64,000 bases of DNA from assembly GCA_028095005.1 (NCBI GenBank), contig CM051459.1, positions 20,632,699 through 20,696,698 on the forward strand, written 5' to 3'. Shown here one piece after another: positions 23,718 through 35,449 of the stretch (positions are counted from its first letter, which is position 1; each line of letters begins with the position of its first letter). Position numbers and translations under genes: made by a program. This stretch comes from Rhynchospora pubera (Eukaryota; Streptophyta; Magnoliopsida; Poales; Cyperaceae). The notes beneath the pieces are model-generated. The model was not told where the DNA came from. It saw nothing but the letters and a program-made list of their open reading frames with translations, and did not search any database.

Positions 23718-25663
23718 TGATCGGTGCTGAGGGTACTGGTCAAATTAAATCCTTAAAACCCGATACTAATTCGTTTGCAGTACAGTTTAAGGGTCGAATC
23801 ACGGGGACGGACTATTCCTTTTCTAAGTTAGACAATTCAAATTAAATTAAATTCTAGGGTTAAATAACAATTCAAATTTCGAACAGGTCTGAACAGAAAG
23901 TAAAATGCAGCATTAAAAACCTAATTAACCAGAGAACTTAATTAACAAAGAGATAAATTAGTTGACGGACGAATAGGGGGTCAGGTTATCTAACTTTTTT
24001 TGTCTGTCAGGGTTGGGACTGACCGTTCTATTTCTGGGACGGACCGTCCTGGACCCTGTCAGATGACTAGAACATGCCGTTCTGAGCCAGGCGTCCTCTT
24101 TCGGGCGATCCGTCCTGACTCTGGAACGGGTCGTTCCAATTATCTGATGTCTGTTTTGTCATCCTATTTGGTTATTTTCTAAGTGTTTTTACGTGAATTA
24201 AACCAAACCTAACCTACAGACTTGCGCTCTAACTTCCGTTCAGGTCAAGTTGAAGGGTTCTGCCTGGTAATTCCTAAAACTCCCATTCCAATCATCTGAT
24301 GCCTGTTTTGTCATGCTATTTGGTTATTTGCTAAGTGTTTTTACGTGAATTAAACCAAACCTAACCTACAGACTTGCGCTCTAACTTCCGTTCAGGTCAA
24401 GTTGAAGGGTTCTGCCTGGTAATTCCTAAAACTCCCATTCCAATCATCTGATGCCTGTTTTGTCATCCTATTTGGTTATTTGCTAAGTGTTTTTACGTGA
24501 ATTAAACCAAACCTAACCTACAGACTTGCGCTCTAACTTCCGTTCAGGTCAAGTTGAAGGGTTCTGCCTGGTAATTGCTAAAACTCCTAAATTTCAATTC
24601 CCGTTTCTTGGTTCAGGTGCTTTAGATTGATTTATGGTTCTTGATAAACTCTCAACCTTCCGGTTTATTGAGTAAAACTCTAATTACTTAAAGTTTGATT
24701 AAATCCTTTCGAATATCGCCTACCTAATTAATCTAAGTGTTAATTTGTTAATGCAATTCGATTTTGACTTGACAATTAAACTACGCTTTTGTTTAACGCA
24801 ACATTCAGATCAAACAATGACAAATTTCAACAAGTAGATAGCAAATCAAATCACAAAAATCATAAACATAACTTAGCTAATAATTAAGAATTCAAACAAA
24901 ACAAGCAACTAAAGAAAAGTTATCAAACCATAGCCCCTAAATTAAACTACTCTACTAAATCCATGCAAGAAAAATTAGGTTTCATCACAAACAAATACAT
25001 AGAAAAGAGAAAAACCAAGTTACAACAAGTTGTGCTCGAAATCCCCTCGCTTCTGTGCTCTGTCCTGTCTGGGGCGGCTCGTCCTGATCCTAGGGTGGTG
25101 CGTCTCAGGCTGGTGGCTGGCCGTCTCAACAGGCTGACTCTCTGAGTTAGTTTATGCCTCTGAAAACTAGGGTTTCGTGCATATCTTTGCATTGTAGACA
25201 TGACAGAGCTTTTATAAGCATCATAAGCGGTTCCAAACGTGGCATTGTGGCTCTGGAAGGTTCCAAAGGCGGTGGAAACCGCAGAAACTGCCTCACCAAA
25301 TCAGGCGCTCTATTTTTAGAAGTCTGGATTTAGTTGGGACGGCCTTGTCTGGAGTTGGGGCGGCCCGTCCCAGTCAGGTCTGCACTGGGTCGTCTGGACT
25401 GCGTCTGCACTGGGTTGGGACAGCCCGTCCTGAGGTTGGGGCGGTCCGTTCCAGTCTGCCTGAGTTGCACAACTTGGTCGATTTCCTCCGTTCTTCGTGC
25501 CAAAATGTGACGGACCTGTATAAAAAACTTGCCGGGCTACGGCTGAACTTTTCTACATCTAACATTAGTGCAATTTAGAGGAAAAATGAGTAAAAAACAC
25601 AAGTATTTGAACGCAATTTGGGGCTTATTCTGGTTGAAAATCAAGTACGAAAACCGTACATCA
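23718..25663. mobile_element. Solo LTR (TG...CA) nested in the Copia LTR
   Basis: The insert starts TGATCGGTGCTGAGGG and ends CCGTACATCA, flanked on both sides by CTCAA (23713-23717 and 25664-25668), a perfect 5-bp target duplication. Comparison with the uninterrupted LTR at 35450-37021 confirms the empty-site order. It has no PBS, polypurine tract or coding sequence, so it is probably a solo LTR of a different retrotransposon; a small non-autonomous element is also possible. It carries GC-rich palindromes (GGGACGG and CCGTCCC near 24030-24130, 25060-25110 and 25330-25460) and a 152-bp tandem repeat. Confidence 0.82.
24134..24589. repeat. 152-bp tandem repeat, three copies
   Basis: Units start TTCCAATYATCTGATG at 24134, 24286 and 24438, so the period is 152 bp. 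Copies differ at only a few bases, for example TCATCC against TCATGC. It lies inside the nested solo LTR. Near-identity of the units points to recent amplification or homogenisation. Confidence 0.92.
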
Positions 25664-25809
25664 CTCAAATGTAAGAGAGAATTGATTCTAGCTGGTTGGA
25701 GCTCAAAAGGATGGATTTACAAGGTTTCAAAAGTATCAAACCAGTCCCAAATGGGCTGGTATAAATAGAGGGCGCTAACAGCTCCAAACCAGTCAGAAAA
25801 TAACTCTAG

Positions 25810-26490
25810 CGTTGTACAACGCTATATGGCGTCGTACAACGATGAACTAGCAGTTGAAAAATCAAATGGTAACGAACAATTCCGTTGTAAGTGTTAGAGC
25901 GTTGTGTAACGCTAGGGAGCGTTGCACAACGTTGTAACTAACAACCAAAGCGGAAACTCGACAGTTTCGTTGGAACATGTCAGAGCGCTGTGTAACGCCA
26001 GGGAGCGTTGCACAACGAGAGACTAAGAAAGGAGGAAGTTGCTCTGACAAACTCAAACACAATTGTCAGAACGTCATACGACGCTGACTGTCCTTACACA
26101 ACGATGGCGTTGTTCAACGCTGTTCATTGTTAGCTAATGCAACCTGCAGATTTCCAAGCAAAACTGTTGTCTGCCTGCACGTTGCATGCACGGAACACAG
26201 ATCATACACGCAACAGCGATGTCTGAGTAGTGTTGAAGAGCCTGCCTCAGACCAACGTTGTCCAACGCTGTATAGTGTTGCACAACATTTAATGTGGGAA
26301 TGTTGTGCAACGTTATATAGCGTTACATAACGTTCTGACAAGAAGAGAGAACTGATTTAACAGTTTCTCTTCAAAAGATGCAGCGTTGCACAACGCTGTT
26401 GAGCGTTGTGTAACGCTTCCTCACCCCTGTCAGAGATTTTACAATTTCAGAACGAATTAACAGAGCGTTGTGTAACGGCAAATAGCATTG
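25810..26490. repeat. Array of GCGTTRYRYAACGC near-palindromes in the Copia LTR
   Basis: About 18 copies of a 14-bp word such as GCGTTGTGTAACGC or GCGTTGCACAACGC are scattered at irregular spacing, many as pairs separated by about 6 bp. Each word is nearly its own reverse complement. It is not a CRISPR array: spacing is irregular, the repeats are short and degenerate, and there are no cas genes. The same array occurs in the solo LTR at 35450-37021. Confidence 0.85.
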
Positions 26491-26744
26491 TACGATGCTG
26501 GATAGAAAAACTTAGTATTTTAACAGCAAATTGATTGAGATTGAATTAGAGTTTAAATATACCTAAACTATTGACTCTAACTAGTCCAATGCAATCTCTT
26601 ATAGCTCCAAAACTTGTGCCACACTTGCTTTAATCCATTCTTCAAGTAATTTAGCTATAAAACACTAAATGGATATGTTAGTTTAAAGATTTGGTGTTGT
26701 TGTTTTGCAAATCGACAAATCGAGAGAAAATGTTTAAACCAACA

Positions 26745-29700
26745 CGAACATTCTCTTATTCTTCATTGCCAACACATTTCATTAAATGCGAGCATATGAA
26801 TTAGTATGAAGTTACTAGTGTGATTAGAGATAGCGAGATAATTTGAACGACAAATACTTTTATAAGGGTTAGAACATTTCTAACATTACAATCATGGTAT
26901 TTCAAACAACCTTTCAAGCGCCTCCCATAAACGGCAAATAAAACAAATCATGTGACATGCAGTCACAAGTGAGGGTCTCGAAATTTTCAACTCATACTTT
27001 GGTGAAGTATTTCTTGATACTTGACCAATCGTCTTTTTGCATCATCAAGTGTGCGTAAAGGTAACAACATATCCTTCATAACTAGAAAAAGATCGCATGA
27101 CAATATCAACAATCCTTGATATCAGAGATTATATCTACTTAAATCTTTCAATTTGTAAGCCAATGAAACATTCATGTATCTTCCTAAAAGAATCTATTGA
27201 TTAACTCATGCTCTATTACTCGATCATAAATGATGGAGTCAATATCTGCTTTCTCTAAGAACTCCTTCTTGAGTAAGTGAATGAAAGCGTAGGAGTTAAA
27301 TTTAGTCCATATGAATTCGCTAATTCAAAAGTCTAGAAATTTCAAATGAGGATATTATGCATCTGCTTTATTGAATAACTTTTCTCCAAAAGTCAATCAA
27401 TCATTACGAAATGCTAGGTTCGGAATGTCGAGAAAAGTTTTTGGGAATTAACATACTCAAGTTTCTCTTCGCTGAGATCATGTCTAAGGAATCGGTATTA
27501 CTTCTCCAAGTAAATACCTTTAGAAACAAGTTTGTTCATTTTCAAAGATTGATTGCAATGAAATTAACAATTTTAATTATCTATAACAAAATCGATTTGA
27601 GGTCATTTAGTTTATACAATGTTTTATTTATAACAAATAAAAACTCCCACTACATTTATTTAATGTCCCAAATGTAGTTGGCTTTCCAAGATCTCTATTT
27701 TCGTTGAGATAGAGCCATCGTCGGCATGACACCAAAATAACTAGATAAGGTAGGTTCTCCAACCAATCATACAATTTTATGATTCTTGGTTCGTGTCGCG
27801 AACATCACTCCAATGTCTAATCCGATCAGGGTCCATTGTTAACTAACTACTCTCTATTTGCTCCTTGCAAATCCGATTTGCATCCCGACCGTGTCGGCGG
27901 AATGCATCAATGGACGATCATACAGCGTGAAGGGGATAGAGTGAAGGAGAGTGATCGACTTAATTGTTTAATTAGGATAAGCAATTATGTGACTCTAGTT
28001 TGATAGTCGTGTTAGCATACACCCATACCTATCCTATGACATTTCATGGCATTTTCAAATAATCACATAATTACAAGCACTCAAACATTGTTGTGGGTTT
28101 GTATGACTCCTGCTTGCATTTTAGCTCCTAGTCATCTCCATGAAGTGAATCTAAACTAATCAAGCCTTGTTGGAAGAATTAATGAAAATATAAATAAATA
28201 AATACATATGAAAGAATTCCTAATTCCCACCTAATCCTTAGGGGCATGCAAGCCTTGTTGGAATTGTGTTCTAAAAGTTTATCTTACGGTGATTACTTTA
28301 TTAGGAACTCAAGTCCACGTGCAATTTTAATTTTTTATTAACATTTAACAAGGAATTAATACGCACGATTAACATATCTAGTTATTCAAGTGATTAACAC
28401 GTTAAAAGGAGAAGCGTAGGAGGTTACATCTTCCGAAATCGTATCCGGAAGGCTCAAATCCAATCTTTTGGAGTCGGTGGCGTGCTTGTCAACTCCGCGT
28501 CTGCCCTTCGGCTTCCTCGAGTCCACCAAGGAGATTAACCAAGTTCTAATCTCATGTGCTAGCATGAGCAAGAACAGAGCTAATCCACTCGCGATTCCTC
28601 TTCCAATCAACAATCAATTAGTGGAATAAATATTCTCAATACATGAGACCTATCAATTAGTCATGGAAAGGACCTAAGGAAGAGAGAAACTAATTTTCTC
28701 TCCTCTTAGATGGGCGGCGGCATCATGGGTGGAAGAGAAAGTAGCAATTAGGTTAGAAAAATGACACTCAAAATTCCTTATATATTGACACCTGACATTT
28801 CCATTAATTTCATTAATTAACATTATGCCACTTATTAATGGTCGGCCACGTATGAGCCTTTTTGGGTCATTTTATCACATTAAATCAAATATTTAATGGA
28901 CTAAGACAATAGTTTATTGTTTGGACTCAAAAAGACTAAATGAAGCCTATATATTCAATATAATTCCAATAACTATATCTAATATTGTTGAGTATAATTA
29001 ATTATCAACTTATTGATAATTACTTTGGGATTAGCATGTGCATTAATTTATTTTTATATGATCCCTTGATTGAATTAATTATAACAGTTCGCAACGGTAT
29101 ATAATTAATTAATCAACATATCATATTATTGCATTCATTAATGCAATCAAATAAATAATGCACCATATGGTCAAATTCCTATTTGTGTGACCCTTTGAGG
29201 ATTTATGCTATGTTGGCCATGGAAAAATAAATCATCATTTATTTCCAACAATCATAAGCGGTATCTAGCAAGACGTTATGATTTTCAATTCACATAAATA
29301 AATACCGTACCAATACAGTACTTCAATCTTACATAAGAAAAAGTATCTTATTATTTTGATTCCTACGTCACATGATATCCTTGTATAATCCAAGATAGCA
29401 ATGTGTCATTCTTGCAGATTATACGTTTCTTGATCTAGAGTTGATCGTCTAGTTGCGCGCATACGATCCAACTCCATCAAGGGGTCCAGTAGATATCATC
29501 ACTCACTAGGTGAACTAATGAGGGATACAGTTGTCTTGATGACCAGTTTTCCCCGAACAATTCAAGAGAACATAAATAAAAGTCCGTATAACAGCTCTTA
29601 TCAGGAATCAGTGGTAGACGATATTTATAGAACCTATCCTCATGTGGAAAAACTGAACCAGCTCAAACTCGGAATCAAACACGTATGAAATAAATAATGA

Positions 29701-30060
29701 CACATAACGCAATCCATATATTTATTTCAAACAATGGGTCAAGTCCTATACTATGTTCCAATAACATATACATATGCAATTAAGTTGGTAACTCTTTACC
29801 TATGATTTGTAGAACTTAATCATCACTTAGCTTGCATACTATTTTATATGATAATTAATGTTCCTTGTTAATTATCAAGATTATGGACAGTTTAGATTTA
29901 TTATTATCACTCTAATGAATGATCTATAGAGATCCACAATTCAAATCCTCAACCTGAATGATCTATCAATAATAAATCCTAGAAATAAATGATCAAATAT
30001 TATCAATGACATACACTAAGAGATTAAGTCATTAAATATTGAGTTCTAAAACATAACTCA
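26745..30060 (-). mobile_element. Family A Copia fragment, inverted (LTR plus internal)
   Basis: Read on the minus strand, 30060-28256 is a family A LTR (about 1.8 kb) beginning TGAGTTATG, slightly trimmed compared with TGTTAGAGTTATG. It is followed without a primer site by internal sequence starting AGGCTTGCATGCCCC. That matches the complete element from 34018 onward, so about 1.4 kb of leader including the PBS is missing. Homology continues to the point equivalent to about 37166, where the Copia LTR begins. It lacks the solo LTR found at 35450 in the complete element (empty site near 26890). It is non-coding. Confidence 0.8.
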
Positions 30061-30240
30061 AGTAGAACCTACTAATACACAGAAACACAATAGATAAAGA
30101 AGCACTCTTTCCACCATTAACACACAAAAATACCAAATACACAATAAAGAAGCCAGATTTTCCCATGCTTTCATCCATCCATCACCTAATTTTACCATAC
30201 AAAGCACTAAACAACTTAATCCCCTCTTCTTAACGGCTTA
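30061..30240. repeat. Duplicated fragment of the RNF25-like gene's first intron
   Basis: This stretch resembles 59790-59945. Both contain AGAACCTACTA, CAAATACACAATAAAGAA, AAGCACTAAA and CCTCTTCTTAACGGCT in the same order and orientation with moderate divergence. The source lies in the intron between exons 1 and 2 of the RNF25-like gene. No exon sequence is recognisable in the copy. It may be a captured gene fragment, a relic of a local duplication, or a repeat common to both places. Confidence 0.65.
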
Positions 30241-30345
30241 AGAAACCTACTTCAAGAAATTGTTCCCTTTATTCCCAGCGGCCCACTGTCGCACCTATCT
30301 TGTACACTAAAATATCAAAATTAAGTTAGAAACACAAATAGTTAA

Positions 30346-30762
30346 AGAGAAAATTTAATATGCACTATAGTGTATAAAACTTTCTATGTACTGTAAATTT
30401 TTTCGGAATATTTTTGTAAATTGATAAATTTAATTTAATCAATATGATCTACATATTGAGATGTCATAGCAAATTAAATTTTACAATTTTTGAGATTTTA
30501 TTATTATTTTTTTCGAATTTTTTAAAACATGTCATTTTTGGAATATTGTAAATAGTATAATATTCCAAAAATGACATGTTATAAAAAATTCGAAAAAAAT
30601 AATAATAAAATCTAAAAAATTGTAAAATTTGGTTTGCTATGAGATTCCAATATGCAAATTAGATTGGTTAAATTAGATTTGTCAATTTATAAAAATACTC
30701 CTGAAAAAAGTCCATGATACATAAAAAAACCCTATGTACTATGGTGCATATTAAACTTTCTC
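30346..30762. mobile_element. Hairpin MITE, copy 1 (9-bp TSD)
   Basis: The element is a near-perfect 417-bp inverted repeat whose halves meet near 30550 (ATTCCAAAAATGACATGTT and its complement). The tips read GAGAAAATTTAATATGCAC and its inverse. AATAGTTAA flanks both ends (30337-30345 and 30763-30771), a perfect 9-bp target duplication typical of Mutator-like MITEs. A second copy lies at 47621-48227. It has no coding capacity. Confidence 0.88.
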
Positions 30763-30877
30763 AATAGTTAAGTGCAATTAAGTCATAAAATCGGATAGGA
30801 ATAAATACATGAAAACCGCTTATCATCGTGACATTTTAATCTGAATCAGATTGTTAAGGACAAATGATGTAGCATAG

Positions 30878-32637
30878 TGTTAGAGTTATGTCCTAGAAGT
30901 CAATAATTTAATGACTTAATTATTAGTTTATGTTATGGATGATATTTTATCATCTGTTCCTTGATTTATGTGTTGACAGTTCATTCAGGTTGAGGATCTG
31001 AATTATAGATCACTGTGTTTCATTTAGTAGTAAATGACAACAATAAATCTAAAGCGTCCATAATCTTGATAATTAACAAGGAACATTAATTATCAATAAG
31101 ATTAGTATGCAAGTTAAGTGATGATTAAGTTCTATAAATCACAGGTTAAGAGTAACCAACTTAATTGCATATGTTTATGTTAATTGAACATAGTACAGGA
31201 CATGACCCAACGAAATAAATATATGGATTGTGTTATGTGTCATTATTTATTTCGTTATGATTTTGATTCTAAGTTTGAGATATTTATCTTTTCCACATGA
31301 GGATAAGTTCAATAAATATCGTCTACCGCTGATTCCCAATAAGGGCTGCTATACGGACGTTATTTATGTTCTCTTGAATTGTGCGGGGAAAAGCTAAATA
31401 GTCAAGAAAACCGTATGTCCCTCATTAATTCACTTAGTGAGTGACGATATCTGTTTGGGCCCCTTGATGGAGATAGATTGTTTGCTAGCAACTGATACAA
31501 TTATCTCTAGATCAAGAAACGTATAATCTGCAAGAATGACACATTCCTATCTTGGATTATACGGTGATATCGTGTGACATAAGAATCAAAATAGAGATAT
31601 ACCTTTATTCTCTTATGCAGGATTGAAATATTGTAGCTGTACACTATTTATGCGAATTGGGAATCATAACGTGTTGCTAGATACCGCTTATGATTATTGG
31701 AATTAAATAGAGATTTAACTCCATGTCCAACGTAGCATAAATCCTCAAAGGGTCACACAAAATTGGTGTTTTAACCATGCGTGCATTATTTATTTATTTG
31801 CAATAATTGGTATTGCAAAATATGATAAGTTGATTAATTAGTTAAATAGCGTTATAGACCGTTATAATTAATTAAATCAAAGTGATCATATAGAAATAAA
31901 TTAATGCATTTTCTAATCCCTAAATAATTATTATTGAGTTAATAATTATTTATTTCAACGCATATGCATATTATAGGGCTTTAATTAAATACTTAATTAA
32001 AGGCCCAATAGGGAACCAAATTGAGAGCAACAAAAGGGGCCATTTAATGATTGATTGAGTGGACCCATGAGGCAAAGCAAATAGCCCATAAAGGCCCTTA
32101 TTGTGGCCGGCCATACATAGAGGTAGGTGGGGTGGCAATTTAGTAAATAGTTGGTGTGAGGTAGGTAGGGTTTGCACACTATATAAAGGGTTGTATGGTT
32201 GCAAATTCCCCTCTCTCTCTCTCTCCCACTAACCTAGCCGCCCCCTCTCTTTTGGTAGGCGCCTCCTCCCTCTCATCTCTCCCTATTGCTCATGTGTTGA
32301 GCCCCATTCTTCCACAAATTGATTAGTTCATTTGCTAGAAGAACGGGAAAGCTAGGGATTAGTCATATCCTCCAAGTTACTAGCATAGCTTGTTGAGGAT
32401 TTGGTTAATACCAAGTGGACTCGAGGAGCTTTCGACAAGGAGGCCGAAAGAGCAAGCACCACCTTCATCCTAGCCGCGGTTCAAATTCCTTTGGTTACGA
32501 TATCAAGGGAGGTATATCTTTGAACCCTTTCTCTTGTGTGAATGGCTTAGTACTAGTTCCTATGTGTGTGCATGCTTAATTATGGGTAATTAATAGTAAT
32601 TATCTTTGAAAAATTAAAATTGTGCACTTAACTAACA
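30878..32637 (+). repeat. 5' LTR of family A element
   Basis: 1760 bp, TG...CA, with a TATA box (TATATAAA, 32180-32187) about 450 bp before its end; transcription probably starts downstream, where a CT-rich run follows. A 77-codon antisense frame near 32204-31971 recurs in the 3' LTR, but that only reflects LTR identity. Nearly identical to 40345-42104. Confidence 0.93.
32180..32187 (+). promoter_or_regulatory. TATA box of the family A LTR promoter
   Basis: TATATAAA followed by GGGTTG and, about 25 bp on, a CTCTCTCT tract. The same arrangement occurs at 41647-41654 in the 3' LTR and at 18970-18978 in the older fragment, which supports its use as the LTR promoter. Confidence 0.65.
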
Positions 32638-32638
32638 G

Positions 32639-32651
32639 TGGTATCAGAGCC
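32639..32651 (+). other. Primer binding site of family A element
   Basis: TGGTATCAGAGCC directly after the 5' LTR, complementary to the 3' end of initiator-Met tRNA. Confidence 0.92.
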
Positions 32652-35449
32652 AGGTTGTACTTAAGCTATTTTGACACTTAATTAAGAGAAATTGGCTAAT
32701 TAACGGATTAGTAGAGATGATGCGTTTGTTTGCTGTCTGGAAATGGTATTTTCTGTGTTGTTTTGCATTTTTCTCTTTGATAAGTTCTCTGAAAGTTTTT
32801 TCCATCTACATGAAAGTTGTAGATATGTGGATTGTGATTCTTTTGGCATTAGATTCACATTTTTCTGAATTAGTATGGATTTATTGTGAATAAAATGGCG
32901 ACAGTGCGCAGAACCAGTTTCTGCTCGTACTGTCCTGTTTGAATGGCTTGAAAGATTTATATTTTGAATATAAGTACCAGTGTTCTATGGCTAGATTTAA
33001 AGAGGACTTGAAACTCTTTCTGAGAATATATAAATTGTTGCATGACTTGGATTAATTTGTGGGTTTTCAAGTATGAAAAGGAAGATCTCGTCAGATCCAG
33101 TTTGTTGAGCAAATCGATTGTTCTAATAAACTGTACCAACTGAGAACTCCTTTAAAAATTATGTTTAAATGGAGTTGTTCTATTTTGAGTTAGAATTCCA
33201 GGAAAATTAATTTCATAATTTTTCGTGGAAGTTTGGACCTTCAACTAGGTTAAAACATTTCGATCGACAGTCTGTTCCAGTACAGAATTTGTTGATTGTT
33301 TAGTATGTAACTCGAACTTTTTGAACTGAACTTAGTGGTTTTCTTTTCATGGATAGCTAGCCTATAGACTAAACTAGTTTTTCTATGTATATTGTATATA
33401 TAAAAACTGATTAGAAGGTGGTCTAACAGACCAAATGGTTGAGAGGATAAGCTGAAAATCTCATAACGGTGTTTCGTGCACTTGTAAGAGATTTGTCATT
33501 TTTTATTCTCCCAGATGGTTTAAGATCTCTTCTTGAAATTTTTACTGGTATTCACAACTATGATAAGGAGCTTAATTAATTTATTTGAGAATTTTTGGAG
33601 ACCTAAAACCTTTGTTTTTATTGGATTCCATTAGTTACGTTTTTTAATAAATTACTGTTTTTCTAAGTATTCAAATTAGTTGAAAACAATTAGAAAACTC
33701 CTTGTTTGATCTCCTTTCAGTTATGGGGTGTTGAAAGAACTTTCTAAATGAATTTAAACAAGTTTTGTTGTTTAAAATTCAGGATTTGTACACGGAATTT
33801 ACTTATGGCAAACGATACGCAAAGATGCTTGAAAATCGTTAATTGGAAACAAAGTGCTTGTATGTGCTAACTTTGTTTTGTAGGTGGATAGTGGGTTTAG
33901 TATGGCTCAAGACTCAATGCCTTGTGGTTGTATTGAATGCAAGTGTGAATGTTTGTAATGCGGCCTTTGGTGCCATTAATTAATTAATTTGTTGATTAAT
34001 TTTTTATGTAACTTGTGAGGCTTGCATGCCCCTAAGGTTAGGATGGGAATATGATGTTTTCACATGTATTTTGCACCTTTATTTTATATAGGATTTAGAT
34101 CCTTATAGAATTTAGTGGGAGGGAAAGTATTAGATTAGTTTTGCTCCATGGACGATGTGGCGAAACTAATGCAAGAGGGAGCCATACAAACCCACAACTA
34201 TGAGATGCTTATGTGATTACTTTTGTTAGGTTAGGTATGGGTGTATGCTTACACGACCACCAAACAAAGTGTCATATGAATTGATAGTCCCAACTAAAAC
34301 TCGATTAAGTTAAATCGCCCTCCTTCTCTCTATCCCCTTCACGCCAATTGTCACTCATGGCGCGGTCCGCCCAAGCGGACGTCATGGCTGCCAATTCGGT
34401 AGTCGGGGTGCAAATAGCTAAGATTTGCAAAGAGCAAATAGTGAGAGGTTACTTTTCGATGGACCCAACTAGAGTTTGGACATCGGGACGAAGTTTGTAA
34501 ATATACTTAGATATTCACAAACCAATAATCATATGGAACGATATGATTGGTTGGAGGACCTACCTTGTCTAATTAAGTAGGGTGACGTGCCATAGCAGGC
34601 TCTACTTGATGAAAACCGGGATCTTGGAAAACCAACTACATTTGGGACATTAAATAAATGTAGTGGGAGTTTTATTTGTTATAAATAAAACAATTGCATA
34701 AACTAAATGACCTTAAATTGATTTTGTTATAGATGTTAAAATTGTTAATTTTATTGCGATCAATCTTTGAAAAATTAACAAACTCGTTTTTAAAAGTATT
34801 TACTTAAAGAAGTAATACCGATTCCTAAGACACGATCTTAGTGAAGAGAAATTTGAGTATGTCAATTCCCAAAACTTTTCTCAAACTACCCGAACGTAGC
34901 AACGCGATGATTGATTGACTTTTGGTGAAAAGTTATTCAATGAAGCGTATGGCTAATATCCTCATTTGAAATTCCTAGACCTTTGAATTAGAGAATTCAT
35001 ATGGACTAGATTTAACTCATACGCTCTCATCCACTTACTCAAGAAAGTGTTCTTGGAGAAAGTAGATATTAATTCCATCATTTATGATCGAGTATAAAGA
35101 GTATGAGTTGACAAAGAGATTCTTCTTTTATAAAAGGATACATGAACGTTTCATTGGCTTACAAATCGAAAGATTTAAGTAGCTAATTGATAACTAGAGA
35201 TATTGATCTCCGATATCAAGGATTATTGATATTGTCATACGATCTCTTTCTAGTATTAAAGGATATGACGTTACCTTTTACGCACACTTGTTGGTGAAAA
35301 GGTAATTGGTTAAGTATTCAAGAAATACTTCATCAAGGTATGAGTTGAAATTTCGAGACTCTCATTTATGACCATACGTCACATGAGATGTTTCATTTGC
35401 CGTTTATGGGAGGCATTTGAAAGGTTGTCCGAAATACCATGATTGTGAC

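Larger units (their letters stand above)
23258..26744 (-). mobile_element. Copia 5' LTR (minus), split by a nested solo LTR
   Basis: In the sense direction the LTR begins TGTTGGTTTAAACATT (26744) and ends TTTAGGGACAACA (23258). It is interrupted by a 1946-bp insertion; without that and one 5-bp repeat it is about 1536 bp, close to the 1572 bp of its relative at 35450-37021. From 25810 to 26490 it holds about 18 copies of the near-palindrome GCGTTRYRYAACGC, often in pairs about 6 bp apart. Its outer end abuts the inverted family A fragment. Confidence 0.85.

Noticed and set aside
28256..30060. Independent LTR family
   Set aside because: Block-by-block it matches the family A LTRs in inverse orientation, so it is a diverged copy and not a new family.
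31971..32204. 77-codon minus-strand frame, repeated at 41438-41671
   Set aside because: Its conservation only reflects near-identity of the two LTRs; no domain and no start context of note.
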